Below, piece after piece: positions 17,464-27,848 of a stretch of 59,097 nt of DNA. The notes beneath the pieces were generated by a model. The model made no database searches. It worked only from the letters and a program-made list of their open reading frames with translations, and was not told the origin of the DNA. Both the position numbers and the translations under genes were made by a program. This stretch comes from Croceicoccus bisphenolivorans (GTDB lineage: Bacteria; Pseudomonadota; Alphaproteobacteria; Sphingomonadales; Sphingomonadaceae): the NCBI RefSeq assembly GCF_001634625.1, contig NZ_LRSE01000017.1, forward strand, positions 1-59,097. Reading direction: 5' to 3'. Each line of letters begins with the position of its first letter. Positions within the stretch are counted from its first letter, which is position 1.

Positions 17464-18159
17464 GAACGCATGCCTTTTTAAGTGTTACGCGCCTGCGCTT
17501 TGCTGCAGGAACATATTCAGCGAATAAAACATTATGAAGTTTGACTAGCGGCGCGAATAATCGTGTATCGGTTGGGATTGAGGACTCGCCTATATTCGAT
17601 GGCCGCCCGTCGCTCCCACTATGAGGCACCTTCAGACGAGATCGGCACGAGTCCGCCATTTCACGACGCGTACGCGTAGCGTTGCCGCGTTCGCATCGCG
17701 GCGCTCCTATCACCATACATCCTCTCCTAACTTCCCAAACCGCTGCGTCCCTTCATCGGGATCATGCAAGCTATGAGCGATGTTGTCGGCGCATACATTG
17801 CAGGCGAGATTTACGATGTCAAGTGGAGAAGCGAGGCGGGTAGCCGTAGTTCGTGAGACCTCAATCGAACGCGCCACCTTCGGCTTCCAGATTGGGGAAG
17901 GGCCTGAAATAAAGTTTCGCGCAGTTCAGCGGCCAACTAAGTCGTGATCTGTAATTTGCGATCGCTTGGCGGTTGTCCCTTGAGGGTCTCAAGGATCTGC
18001 CCGCACTCGCCGACCCTGAGGCCGGTGGTGCTGTATCGGGTCTCACAAGGCCGGACGTTGCATTGACTTGAAGCGAGCTCGGCGGCCCATCCCTCGACCT
18101 TCGCAGATCATCCGACCCTGCGTTCCCTCGCGGGACACCGAAGTCGACAAGCTTTCTCA
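17464..18159. other. Operon leader and degraded sequence without a gene
   Basis: The first 100-150 bases must hold the promoter of the oxygenase operon; the stretch is AT-rich but no clear -35/-10 pair was assigned. The rest has only short shadow frames. A segment at 17836-17857 resembles 1012-1033 at 18 of 22 positions. Confidence 0.45.
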
Positions 18160-18314
18160 CCGCAATCGGGAGGCAGGGGCGCAGATGCTCGCGAATGTCC
18201 GACAGATCGACAAAACCGGTCAATCGAGCGCAGCAGATGATCCGCCGGCACATGCCGCTCCAGGCTGAAGGTGTAGAACAGCGCCTCCTGCGCCACTGTC
18301 AGCTCGCCCATCAT
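18160..18314 (-). pseudogene. IS1182-family transposase, frameshifted N-terminal fragment
   Basis: The frame starting at 18314 reads MMGELTVAQEALFYTFSLER and HVPADHLLRSIDRF, typical of IS1182-family transposase N-termini. It then needs a frame change to continue as FVDLSDIREHLRP. Everything downstream, including the catalytic domain, is lost. It marks an old insertion beside the catabolic operon. Confidence 0.75.
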
Positions 18315-18380
18315 CGACCCGTCTCCGCCACTCGCGCAGACTGAATCAGGACACCGGCGCTACTTCAAGGCCGAGTCTTT

Positions 18381-18788
18381 TTAACGGATAGGGACGATAG
18401 CCGAATGTGGCGCACAGGCCGCGGATCGTGTTGTCGAGAAGCCGGTGTACGCCAGTTGGGCAAGGCTGGCCGCATCATGCGGATCGGTCTTGTTCGCCTT
18501 CATCGCCTTCAGGCTCTGGTGGGCCTGACGCGCGTCGATGCAGATGATCGCGACACCAAGTTCGCGCAGCCCGAGCGCAACCGACGGACTCATCCGGCCC
18601 GTTTCGATCACAGCGCGCTCAATGGGACCATAGCGCTCCAGCACCGCGGCGATCGCCTCTGACGTGCTGTCTACGCATTGCATTCCAACCTTGCGCCCAT
18701 CGGCATCGACGACGCAGACGTGCGACGTTTCCATCGACAGGTCCAATCCGGCATAATTTCGGATCGAACGGTTCCGCAGCATAGCCAC
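18381..18788 (-). pseudogene. IS110-family transposase, N-terminal fragment
   Basis: The first 120 or so residues match the RuvC-like DEDD domain of IS110 transposases: YAGLDLSMETSHVCVVDADG, AVIETGRMSPSVA, and LKAMKANKTDPHDAASLAQLA. The conserved Asp, Glu and final Asp residues of that half are present. The transposase_20 domain with the serine is absent, so the copy is inactive. The last 20 residues of the frame look unrelated. Confidence 0.8.
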
Positions 18789-19023
18789 CTACTACGACAG
18801 GTACCCCAAGAACAATCTCGTCGCCATCAAGCTCGTCTGTACCCACATCTGCGCTGTGAAATCCGCAGCCCAGGCGGAGATACGACCTTTGAAATTTATG
18901 AATATGCCTGCGCACCTCCAATCTGACCCATACACATTCGATCGGGTATTTGGCTGCTGCGGATTTATCGACCGCTTGTCCGTAATCATTGAGAATACCC
19001 GAGGTTTCTGCCAAACTCCTCGC

Positions 19024-19671
19024 ATGAGCAAAGATCGTCCCTACCACCATGGAGAGCTTCAGAGTGCGCTCCTTGACCTTGCCGTTGTTGAAATCGAACG
19101 GGTTGGCTACGGTAACCTTTCCCTTCGGGAAATGGCCGCCGCAACCGGGGTGTCTCGGGGAGCGCCTTATCGACATTTTGCTAACAGACGCCGTTTCCTG
19201 GAAGCCCTGATCTCTCATGGATTAAGGATGATTAATGACGGCTTGGCCCAAGCAGCCGAGCCTTATGAAGCGCCTATCGAAAAGGTACGTTCCGTATTTG
19301 ATAGATACCTTCGGTTTTCCGAGGAGCATCCGCAATTATATCAACTATGTTTTGCAGCAGATATATTTATAGATCTCCCGGCGAGCGACGATTATATGCG
19401 AGACGTACAGAATAAGTTTAATATATTTTCTAATTATATATCTCTTTTGGTGCCGAAACATGATGAGCATTATTTAGAGGCTCTTGCAATTTCTTGCTGG
19501 TCTCTCCTGCACGGATTTGCGATGCTTTCGACCACCCGCCGCCTTCAACACATTTTGCACGATAAAAAGTACGATACTCTATGCAGATCATTTGTGATTG
19601 AAAAATGCCTTTCTTTGCCAAATGTTATGCCACGAGTGCGGCATGGAACTATGGTTATCGGCGCCGATTAG
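19024..19671 (+). CDS. TetR-family regulator
   Basis: 215 residues. The N-terminal helix-turn-helix is typical (LSLREMAAATGVSRGAPYRHFANRRRFLEAL), and the C-terminal half is a TetR_C-like ligand domain. The start at 19024 follows the usual short N-terminal arm; the open frame extends upstream without a ribosome site. The second half of the gene is strikingly AT-rich compared with its surroundings, a sign of foreign origin. It is divergent from the catabolic operon and could repress it in response to the aromatic substrate, but the IS remnants between them leave that uncertain. Confidence 0.8.
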   Translation: MSKDRPYHHGELQSALLDLAVVEIERVGYGNLSLREMAAATGVSRGAPYRHFANRRRFLEALISHGLRMINDGLAQAAEPYEAPIEKVRSVFDRYLRFSEEHPQLYQLCFAADIFIDLPASDDYMRDVQNKFNIFSNYISLLVPKHDEHYLEALAISCWSLLHGFAMLSTTRRLQHILHDKKYDTLCRSFVIEKCLSLPNVMPRVRHGTMVIGAD

Positions 19672-19870
19672 ACCCCGATTACGAAGTACGCCTAGAAAGT
19701 TATGTAGATTATATATGGTGAGTTCCGCTATTCGTGATTTGGATAATTAGGCGTGCAATTTTCGACTTGATCATCTGTCATCCAACTCTGGATAAGTCAT
19801 AGGAATTTAATGACATACAAGTCATATGCATTTTTGAGGGGAATAAAACTGACGAAGCCGTGATGACGCG

Positions 19871-20746
19871 CTATGACGAACGAGAGCTACGGAAGTCCGT
19901 TGGAGACAGCCCCACATGGCGGCTAAAGAACCGGGAAAAATAGGCCGGGTCCGGAAACCCGAGCGAGTAGCCGACTTCAGCGACCGTTAGATTTGTATAA
20001 AGTAGCGAGCGCCGTGCTTCGAGCAGAGCGCGCTGATTAAGCACTTGGGTCGGGGACATGCCGGCAACTTTCGAGCAGGCCAGGCGTAGGGTCGTTTCGC
20101 TCACCCCCAGCGTTTCGGCGTAGACAGAGACGGGCTCTCGTTCCCGGAACCTGTGCTCGATCCTCTCCCTAAGACGCGCGACGATTCCGGCATAATAGCC
20201 TGGTCTTCTAATCGGCCTGTCGTCTAGCGTAGCGTTGCGCAGAACAACGACGAGAAGCGAGAGAAGAGTTGCATCGACGGCTGCCCGGTGGCCCGGTGCC
20301 GACCATGCCAGTTCGCGCATAAGTTCCTGCACAAGACGCTCAGCTGTCTCCTTTTCGAAATGCGACAACGTTAGCGCTCTTGCGGCGTCAAATATCCGTG
20401 CAAGCGCGTGATCATGGCGCGCGAGGTCGCTAATGTATCGCGTCGCCATCGTGACGACCGTTCCCGATGAATCCTCATCCCAGGAAAAGCCATGCACCAC
20501 CGTCGCCGGTACGACCAGAAGGGATGGCGCTATAAAACGCAGCACCTGGCCATCGGCACGCATACTCCCTCCACCGGCCCAGATCAGGAAAATATGGCAA
20601 AGCTCGGCGTGAGCATGTGGCTTGATCGTCCACTCACTTGGCCGGGATCGATCGTCTAACGACTCGACATGTGTAAAGCAATCTTCGACGAGTCTATGTG
20701 GCTCCCCATAGAGGTAAAAGGTTGGGATCTGCTGCCGTGCGGTCAT
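19871..20746 (-). CDS. pobR: AraC-family regulator of pobA (PobR-like)
   Basis: 291 residues. The N-terminal cupin-like domain (PHAHAELCHIFLIWAGGG) should bind the effector, and the C-terminal AraC DNA-binding domain has two helix-turn-helix units ending AEVGYSLGFPDPAYFSRFFSRHVG. It is divergent from pobA, the standard arrangement for AraC-type PobR activators that respond to 4-hydroxybenzoate. The ATG at 20746 is chosen because the 50 residues upstream in the open frame are unlike the family. Confidence 0.82.
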   Translation of the reverse strand: MTARQQIPTFYLYGEPHRLVEDCFTHVESLDDRSRPSEWTIKPHAHAELCHIFLIWAGGGSMRADGQVLRFIAPSLLVVPATVVHGFSWDEDSSGTVVTMATRYISDLARHDHALARIFDAARALTLSHFEKETAERLVQELMRELAWSAPGHRAAVDATLLSLLVVVLRNATLDDRPIRRPGYYAGIVARLRERIEHRFREREPVSVYAETLGVSETTLRLACSKVAGMSPTQVLNQRALLEARRSLLYTNLTVAEVGYSLGFPDPAYFSRFFSRHVGLSPTDFRSSRSS

Positions 20747-20877
20747 GGTCCGACTATAATTTTTGCCGTTGAATCGTCCAATCTTTTTATCGGCCGTGAC
20801 ATGGTGCGTAGCGTATTGCCAGCTAATTTGGGGCGTGGGGTGGCCATGCGAGCCCGCCGTACCAATAAGAGGATTAG
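20747..20877. promoter_or_regulatory. Divergent pobR-pobA promoter region
   Basis: 131 bases separate the divergent starts of regulator and hydroxylase. They should carry both promoters and the PobR operator. No specific operator sequence was resolved by eye. Confidence 0.6.
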
Positions 20878-22059
<1,182 letters not shown>

Positions 22060-22921
22060 GCACTAAGATTTACGATAACCGCACGTCGGCGCTAAGGGGC
22101 GAGTTGTTCGACAGAATGACTATTATGTGGGCGTCTTCGGTTTATCCGGCATGACGTGCTTCCCTGATTGTTACCAGTCCGAGGCAGCGTCCGGCTCCTT
22201 CATAAACTACACCCGATCATAATTGGAATTTTCCAGCTCAAAACGGTCCAGAATTCGGGATGCAGTCACCGCTCTCTTCTATCGCAGGGAAACGCCATCT
22301 CAAACGGGACTCAGCGCATCTGCCGTCACTCGAGGCGCCCGCAGCGCTGCCGTCCGCGCTCAGAAGCTTCGTACTGCCGGAGCCCGATGAAAAGGCTACC
22401 ACTCGAGGCTGGCCTGCTCAATCGTCGTCGTGTTTTGGGCGACGAATGGGTGGACCGCTCGCTCGCCAATTGCACATCGTGCAATAGCGATTTCTAGGCG
22501 ATGATTACACGTATCGCCTGGAATGAAATCCAGGCCGCACCGGGCTCGATGACCATATCCGGCGCCTACTTGTGCTGGCGTTTGCCGCCAGCCTCGGCCG
22601 TTGGGAAGAGTCTGCACTCCATGTCCGCGCCGGCTTGACCGGTGGCGGCTTCACGCGCGACGAGTTGACGTAAGTGCCCATGCAAATCGCTATCTAAGCC
22701 AGCGTGCCCGCCGCCAATACTGCCTTTGCAGAAGCCGGGAAAATCATTTCTGATATCGATGCAAACCAGTAATCGACGTGAAACGAACACCTTCCATAGC
22801 TCGCTATCCAGCGGCGCTCTGGTATCAAATATCTCCGATCGCCAGAATGAACCGAACCGTCATTCGGATAGTCCAGCTAGATGTGTCCAAACCCAACCAA
22901 CACCCTGAGCATGGCGGATTT
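22060..22921. other. Boundary region without a recognised gene
   Basis: 862 bases between pobA and the recombinase gene. Several short frames exist on both strands, but none has a convincing start or a family resemblance I recognise. The region is the junction between the low-G+C catabolic segment and the plasmid backbone, and may be decayed insertion-sequence DNA or a recombination site used by the adjacent recombinase. Confidence 0.4.
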
Positions 22922-24070
22922 CTATGCAGTCGCAAAGCGCTTCGCCATGCGGGCGCCTGCTCCACCTTTTGCGGCAAGCTTCGCGCCATATCGCATGACG
23001 GTCTTGGGATCACGCCAGCGATAGGCCTGCATGATCGCCGGCAGACTTTCAGCGGCAGCAAAGTTGTCCTGTGCCACCCCGACCCGGATCGAATGCGACG
23101 ACACCGCCGTCACCCAGCGCTCAAGCTCGGCGTTCGACATCTCGCCGAGCAGCTTCTTCGCATGGGCCGCGCGGATCAACCGCCTGTAAATGAGCGTGAT
23201 GCTGTTGGGATGCAGCGCCCTGCGCCCGATCGCCGCGACCGTCCCGTCAAAATGCGTCTCGACGCGCCGGAACAACGGCCCCTTGTCGATATGCGCGGCC
23301 GCGCGCCAGCGCGCGATCGCCTGCATCGTCGGGGGCGCAAGATAGGCCCAGGCCCCCTCCCCTTCGCGATCTGTCTTGCTTGTCGGAATGAACAAGGCCC
23401 CTGCCCCGTCCGCATCCGGCCCGTGGATATGGTCGACGGCGATCGCCACCAACTCCGAGCGGCGCCCAGCGCTGTCATAGGCCACGCGCAGCAGCGCCGC
23501 GTCGCGATAGCCCAGCAGATCGCGCCGGACAGCCTTGAGAAGATGGGCGAGGCACACGCCGGAGGGCGGTGAATCAAAATCGGCAATGTCGCCCTTGAAG
23601 CGGATCGCGCGGGCCTGCTTCTGGCGCACGCCCACTGTCTTGCGCGCCGCTTTCATTTCGAGCGTGACCAGCTCCCCGGCGGTGGGATCGGGCAGGCCCG
23701 CCATACGATAGGCCCAGCCAATGTTGACGATGTAGCGTTCGATCGTCGCCATCGCGCGGACCTTTTCGGCCGAGGCGTCAATCCCGGCGATCTGGCGGAT
23801 ATAGGCCGCCACGGCGCTGACCTCCGCCTTCGGCGGATCGAGACGCCGGCGACGGCACCACGCTCCCCAAATTTTCAGATCCGAGCGGAAGGCGCGACGC
23901 GTGTTGTGCGACCAGGCCCGCACGGCCGCCTCGATCAGCTCAGCCTTGATCTCCCGCACGGTTCCGGCGAGCGCGCGCACATCGTCGACAACCTCCCCGA
24001 CATCGGCCGAGGGGGGCGGCAAGGCCGCTGGCGGCCCGGAAGGAAGAGTTTCAGGCGGGAGCGCGCTCAT
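22922..24070 (-). CDS. Tyrosine recombinase/integrase
   Basis: 382 residues. The N-terminal SAM-like core-binding domain (WSHNTRRAFRSDLKIWGAWCRRR) is followed by the catalytic domain with Arg in SAGRRSELVAIAVDHI, the HxxR box SHSIRVGVA, and the terminal WRDPKTVMRYG with Trp in the usual His/Trp place and the nucleophile Tyr. The ATG at 24070 is preferred over a TTG at 24100. It could resolve plasmid multimers or have mobilised the neighbouring catabolic region. It is divergent from the DUF1612-like gene. Confidence 0.87.
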   Translation of the reverse strand: MSALPPETLPSGPPAALPPPSADVGEVVDDVRALAGTVREIKAELIEAAVRAWSHNTRRAFRSDLKIWGAWCRRRRLDPPKAEVSAVAAYIRQIAGIDASAEKVRAMATIERYIVNIGWAYRMAGLPDPTAGELVTLEMKAARKTVGVRQKQARAIRFKGDIADFDSPPSGVCLAHLLKAVRRDLLGYRDAALLRVAYDSAGRRSELVAIAVDHIHGPDADGAGALFIPTSKTDREGEGAWAYLAPPTMQAIARWRAAAHIDKGPLFRRVETHFDGTVAAIGRRALHPNSITLIYRRLIRAAHAKKLLGEMSNAELERWVTAVSSHSIRVGVAQDNFAAAESLPAIMQAYRWRDPKTVMRYGAKLAAKGGAGARMAKRFATA

Positions 24071-25116
24071 GCGCCGAGGGATAGCGCGCCCACTTTCCAA
24101 TGTATAGGGTGTTGATAACGATCCATTATCAACACTATGCGTCCGGGCATGCTTTACCGAGAGGTCGTTTCAGTTCACTATTGGCTATGGAAAACCGGCC
24201 CTCGCCCATCCGATACGGTCCCGACTATACCCCAAAAATGGTCACGGCGATAGCGGCCGCGACAGCCGCGATTGCCCGTCTCGATGCCCGGATTATCGTC
24301 AGTCCGGTGGCCAAAGCATGGTCCACGCGCGCCGCGTGGAGCGGCTATGCGCGGGCCTTGCAATTGCAGTCGGCCGAGGTTGAGGAAATTGACGTATTTT
24401 CGTGGGGCTGCGACCTCAAAATCCCTGGTCGTCCTCCCCTCCCCAGCCATCTCGACCTGTTCGACCGCTTCGCGGAATGGCGAGCAGCGTTGCAGGATGA
24501 CGATCGGCTTCGCTGGCGCGACCGCCTGCCGACCGCGATCGGAGATCCAGCAACGGCGACCGAGCACGCCCCCCTTGTCCGCGCGCTCGATACCGTCCGC
24601 CAGCTCGCGCGGATCGACCACAGCATCATGGCCTGGCTGTCCTTGCCATTCGCGTTGCGCGACCGCGGCCTTGTGGCTAGCCCCCTCCCCTGCCTTGCCG
24701 GCGGCGCCAAGGCGTTCCGGCTGAAGCCCCGGCCCAATGACGATGATTGGCTGGCCGTGCTGCGCGCCCTCGAAAGCGCGGCGACGATCGCGCTGCAGCG
24801 GCTGCACAGCCTCGAGCGGCACTATCGCGACGCTCAGCGCGCGATCGCCGCCGAATACCGCCCTGGCGCCCTCCCTGCGCTGCTGGCGCTGATCCAATAT
24901 CGCCCTTTGCTCTCCCCGCAATCGGCTGCAGAGTTACTTTGCATGAGTATCGCCGGAGCGAGCAAGCTGTTCGAGCGCGCCGCGACGGCCGGTCTGCTCG
25001 TGGAAATTACGCAGCGGCGAAGCTGGCGCCAATTTCTGACGCCGGACCTGGCCGCAGATTTTGGCTATGTGCGGCCAAAGCGGGGACGGCCTGCTAAAGA
25101 GCCCCCTCCCCTTCCC
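23355..25116 (-). repeat. KOPS-like octamers, minus-strand orientation (5 sites)
   Basis: CCCTNCCC (GGGNAGGG on the minus strand) occurs at 23355, 24437, 24683, 25104 and 25109 (first base given). No plus-strand copy was seen in this interval. The sites lie inside the recombinase and DUF1612-like genes. Their orientation is opposite to every copy to the right of the partition locus. Confidence 0.75.
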
Positions 25117-25209
25117 GTCGATCGCGATCTGGCTGCGGTATTCGATGCGTTCGACACCGAAATGGCTGCATTAGACAATCTCCTCGCTAGGAAATGCGAG
25201 CTCAATTAA
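24187..25209 (+). CDS. DUF1612/helix-turn-helix plasmid protein
   Basis: 340 residues from ATG at 24187 (an upstream ATG at 24100 is possible). It looks like the DUF1612 plus HTH proteins common on rhizobial and sphingomonad plasmids: a helical N-terminal half with DRFAEWRAALQDD, then a winged-helix-like segment LLSPQSAAELLCMSIAGASKLFERAATAGLLVEIT, and a basic KRGRPAK tail. The role is unknown; DNA binding near the partition locus is plausible. Confidence 0.65.
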   Translation: MENRPSPIRYGPDYTPKMVTAIAAATAAIARLDARIIVSPVAKAWSTRAAWSGYARALQLQSAEVEEIDVFSWGCDLKIPGRPPLPSHLDLFDRFAEWRAALQDDDRLRWRDRLPTAIGDPATATEHAPLVRALDTVRQLARIDHSIMAWLSLPFALRDRGLVASPLPCLAGGAKAFRLKPRPNDDDWLAVLRALESAATIALQRLHSLERHYRDAQRAIAAEYRPGALPALLALIQYRPLLSPQSAAELLCMSIAGASKLFERAATAGLLVEITQRRSWRQFLTPDLAADFGYVRPKRGRPAKEPPPLPVDRDLAAVFDAFDTEMAALDNLLARKCELN

Positions 25210-25582
25210 TTCCAAAGCGCGCTTCTCCCTTCCAGGAAATATGCGTTTTATCAGCCACTTATATTTGTGCAGCGTTATGTGCCGCATATCGTGCGGCGTC
25301 TTGTAGCGCAATGTATAACGCGCTGTGTGCTGCGCGGGCGTATTCGCATGTGCGTGCGACTGCGCGGCTACGCGCGCGCTCTAACGCGCCGCTACAGTGT
25401 GATGGTGATGTGCATGCAGCATCGCGTGGCCCAGCACGTTCGAGTGCGGACGCGCGGCATACTTGCACAGCGCCTATACCCGCGTTATCACATCCGCATA
25501 CGGTTGGTGCTGCGCATCCTTACGCACGGTCGGCCTGTGCCGCGCAGGTGAACGCGCGGCCTTATATTAGAGGAGCTAACGA
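25210..25582. other. Candidate centromere (parS) upstream of parA
   Basis: 373 bases with no gene. From about 25260 to 25560 the sequence is unusually rich in alternating purine-pyrimidine runs (TGCGCG, ATGTGCGTGCG, ACGCGCGCGC, GTGATGTGCATGC). It includes a dyad GCCGCA-TATCG-TGCGGC at 25281-25297. Type Ib partition loci keep the centromere upstream of parA, so this is the expected place. The parA ribosome site GAGGAG is at its right edge. Confidence 0.5.
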
Positions 25583-26269
25583 ATGCCGGTCATCACCATC
25601 GCGCAGAGCAAAGGAGGCGCGGGTAAAACCACACTCGCTCTCGCGCTCGCGTCTGAATTCGAGGCACTAGGCGGCTCCGTATTCATGCTCGATGCTGACC
25701 GCCAGAACAGCCTGCTAAACTGGCACCGCGATCGCCGCGAAGAGGGAAGGGGAGGTGACTCCCTCATCACTGTGGAGGATGCCTCCCAGATCCGCGACGC
25801 CGAGATCGGCGCAGCTATCAAAAGGGCGAGGGAAAGTGCACAACTGGTGATCGTGGATTCTGAAGGGACGTCCAACTTCAAGACCGCATATGCCGCGATG
25901 GACTCTGACTTTGTCGTGATACCAACCCGCTCCTCGCGCCTCGACCTCGAAAGAACCGTGGAAACCAGCGAAATGCTGCAGAAGATGGGTGGCGGGGTGC
26001 CATACCGAGTCCTCATTACCCAAACCGGACAGGTCGCGCGCTCGCGCGCCGAGTGGGAAATCGATGCCCAAATCAGCAGTGCATTGCCGATATTCAAGGA
26101 GCAAATGCACACACTCGATGCATTCCGCGCCATGTCGAATTTCCGCATGACCCTCGCGGAAGTGGAGCAAGCTGGTCTCGCCAAAACGGAGAAAGCCCGG
26201 CGCATAGCCCAGAGCATCCTCGCCGACGTCCTCGGCGAAATTCAGAACAAGGAAGCATCCAATGGCTGA
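25583..26269 (+). CDS. parA: ParA-family partition ATPase
   Basis: 228 residues, the short type Ib class without an N-terminal DNA-binding domain. The deviant Walker A motif QSKGGAGKTTLALALA is at the N-terminus, and FMLDADRQNSLLNW and VIVDSEGT follow. It should drive plasmid segregation by nucleoid-associated ATP cycling. The next gene overlaps it by eight bases and encodes the presumed DNA-binding partner. RBS AGAGGAG precedes the ATG. Confidence 0.9.
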   Translation: MPVITIAQSKGGAGKTTLALALASEFEALGGSVFMLDADRQNSLLNWHRDRREEGRGGDSLITVEDASQIRDAEIGAAIKRARESAQLVIVDSEGTSNFKTAYAAMDSDFVVIPTRSSRLDLERTVETSEMLQKMGGGVPYRVLITQTGQVARSRAEWEIDAQISSALPIFKEQMHTLDAFRAMSNFRMTLAEVEQAGLAKTEKARRIAQSILADVLGEIQNKEASNG

Positions 26270-26651
26270 ACCCAAACCCGCAACTCCGGCCATGGGTGAC
26301 ATCATCGGCAAAACCCGGCAGCGCCTCGAAACGAATGACGATCCAACCGCTCGCCTCAAAAGCCTGATCGCGTCTACACCGCCGGCGGGTGCCGCGGTCG
26401 ACCCATCCCCAACCCGGGAACCGCTCCGGCCAACGCCCCCGGCGAATTATTTTCCGCAGGTCCAAGCCGAAACCGCCGCAATTCCCAAGCGCAAACCAAT
26501 GCGCGGGCCAGCGCGGACCAAACATATCACTATGCGCCTGTCGCAGCCCGAGCGTGACCGACTAGTCCTCTGGTGCGAGGCCAGAAACCTCAGCCTACCC
26601 GACGGCATCATCGCCTTGCTCGATCTCGCCGAAGGGGAGGGGCCGGTCTGA
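26262..26651 (+). CDS. Small ParB-like partition protein
   Basis: 129 residues. A proline-rich, disordered N-terminal part is followed by a basic C-terminal segment RTKHITMRLSQPERDRLVLWCEARNLSL, which looks like a ribbon-helix-helix domain. This is the layout of type Ib centromere-binding proteins. It overlaps parA by eight bases and is convergent with repA. Sequence similarity alone would not name it; the context does. Confidence 0.7.
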   Translation: MAEPKPATPAMGDIIGKTRQRLETNDDPTARLKSLIASTPPAGAAVDPSPTREPLRPTPPANYFPQVQAETAAIPKRKPMRGPARTKHITMRLSQPERDRLVLWCEARNLSLPDGIIALLDLAEGEGPV

Positions 26652-26661
26652 CGCCCAGGAT

Positions 26662-26685
26662 GCGTTTATGTGAGTAATTGGGGGC
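26662..26685 (-). repeat. Iteron-like site, reverse orientation
   Basis: Read on the minus strand this is GCCCCCAATTACTCACATAAACGC, in pieces GCCCCC, CTCACATAAA and CGC, a near-consensus copy of the iterons upstream of repA. It lies between the convergent 3' ends of the parB-like gene and repA. RepA may bind here, for example in plasmid handcuffing. Confidence 0.75.
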
Positions 26686-26691
26686 AGGGGC

Positions 26692-27810
26692 CTATGCACG
26701 CCCACGTTGCTGCACGAAGGATTTACAAAACCCCTCCCACGACTTGTAAAGTGCATCCCCAACCAGGTTATCCAATCGAGACCCCATCGTCTTGCGATAC
26801 CCGCTCGCAATGAGATCCTTGTCCCAACCACCGCCATAATCCGCAACGATCGTCAACAAACGCGTGTCGGGGCAGAAGTGCAGGGAATCGCGGGGAAACG
26901 GCTTACGCTCGATAATCTTCGGCCGATCCGCGATCGCGATCGTCTCCACCGTGCCCTCACGCCGCGCGCGCCGACCAACCCTAGGACGATCCAATTCGCG
27001 CGCGGTTTCCTTCTGATCCTCAAGATCCTTGGGGTGAAACATCAGTTTCACGGCCTCGACCGGCCGACCGCGGCCCGATCCCCGGATTTCCTCCCATTCA
27101 ACCGTGAAATCCGCCAGTTGATCGATCTCCGCCTTCGACTTCGCCAGCACATCGCGCCGGAACTCGGCAAAGTTCTTAAAGCTGCCGTCAGGAACTCCAA
27201 GCTTCCGCCGCAGTTCATCGACCTTCATTTTGTACACCCGGTTCTGCCGATTGATGATCAGACACCCCAGATCGTAAAGGGAGAGAGCATAGCGAGACTG
27301 CAGCGCAAGCATCACACCGAGATTGACGCGCGCATAATAGTCCGAACGCTGCAACACCCGCTTGAAATTATCCGAGAACTGAAATTCGACGACGCTCATC
27401 CCGTCTTCGGAAATTTCCTCGACACAGCTCGCCAGCAACGCCTGGGACATCACCGCAGGTTTACCCTTCGACGTCGTCGTCCGAATACGAACAATGACCC
27501 GAAGCAATTCATCCATCACGGTCTGAATACGCTCATTACCCTTGTGGGAGCCTCGAAGCTCCTTCTTCGTAATAACGAACGTCTTGTCTTCATAGGCTTC
27601 CGGACCAGCCTTGCGCAGCATCAACGCAAAAGCTTTGCGCGCAGCAGCGCCAAGCGAGCCGGTCTCGAACTCGGACTCGACCAATTCGCCGGGTTTGCTT
27701 ACAAAATCGAGATCACGGCGGCGAATCACATCCGCAACGCGCAGCGTCCGGCTCAGACTCTCCAGCCCTGATGTTACCTCGATTTCCGATATGTCCGAAT
27801 CGAGCTTCAT
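26692..27810 (-). CDS. repA: Rep_3-family replication initiator
   Basis: 372 residues. Two winged-helix domains of the Rep_3 type can be followed: QALLASCVEEISEDGMSVVEFQFSDNFKRVL, then ALQSRYALSLYDLGCLII and YKMKVDELRRKLGVPDGSFKNFAEFRRDVL. It should bind the iterons immediately upstream (27849-28445) and open the origin. The ATG at 27810 leads straight into the first iteron within 40 bases, so RepA may also autoregulate. A long open frame on the opposite strand is a shadow. Confidence 0.88.
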   Translation of the reverse strand: MKLDSDISEIEVTSGLESLSRTLRVADVIRRRDLDFVSKPGELVESEFETGSLGAAARKAFALMLRKAGPEAYEDKTFVITKKELRGSHKGNERIQTVMDELLRVIVRIRTTTSKGKPAVMSQALLASCVEEISEDGMSVVEFQFSDNFKRVLQRSDYYARVNLGVMLALQSRYALSLYDLGCLIINRQNRVYKMKVDELRRKLGVPDGSFKNFAEFRRDVLAKSKAEIDQLADFTVEWEEIRGSGRGRPVEAVKLMFHPKDLEDQKETARELDRPRVGRRARREGTVETIAIADRPKIIERKPFPRDSLHFCPDTRLLTIVADYGGGWDKDLIASGYRKTMGSRLDNLVGDALYKSWEGFCKSFVQQRGRA

Positions 27811-27848
27811 ATGAGTTGCATACCATCAACGTGTCATAAAGAGAACCC

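Noticed and set aside
19672..19870. AT-rich gap after the TetR gene as a small gene
   Set aside because: Only short frames without ribosome sites; ATGAC/GTCAT dyads suggest at most a regulatory site.
26707..27771. 354-residue open frame antisense to repA
   Set aside because: It mirrors the repA gene, has no ribosome site and its composition is that of a high-G+C shadow frame.
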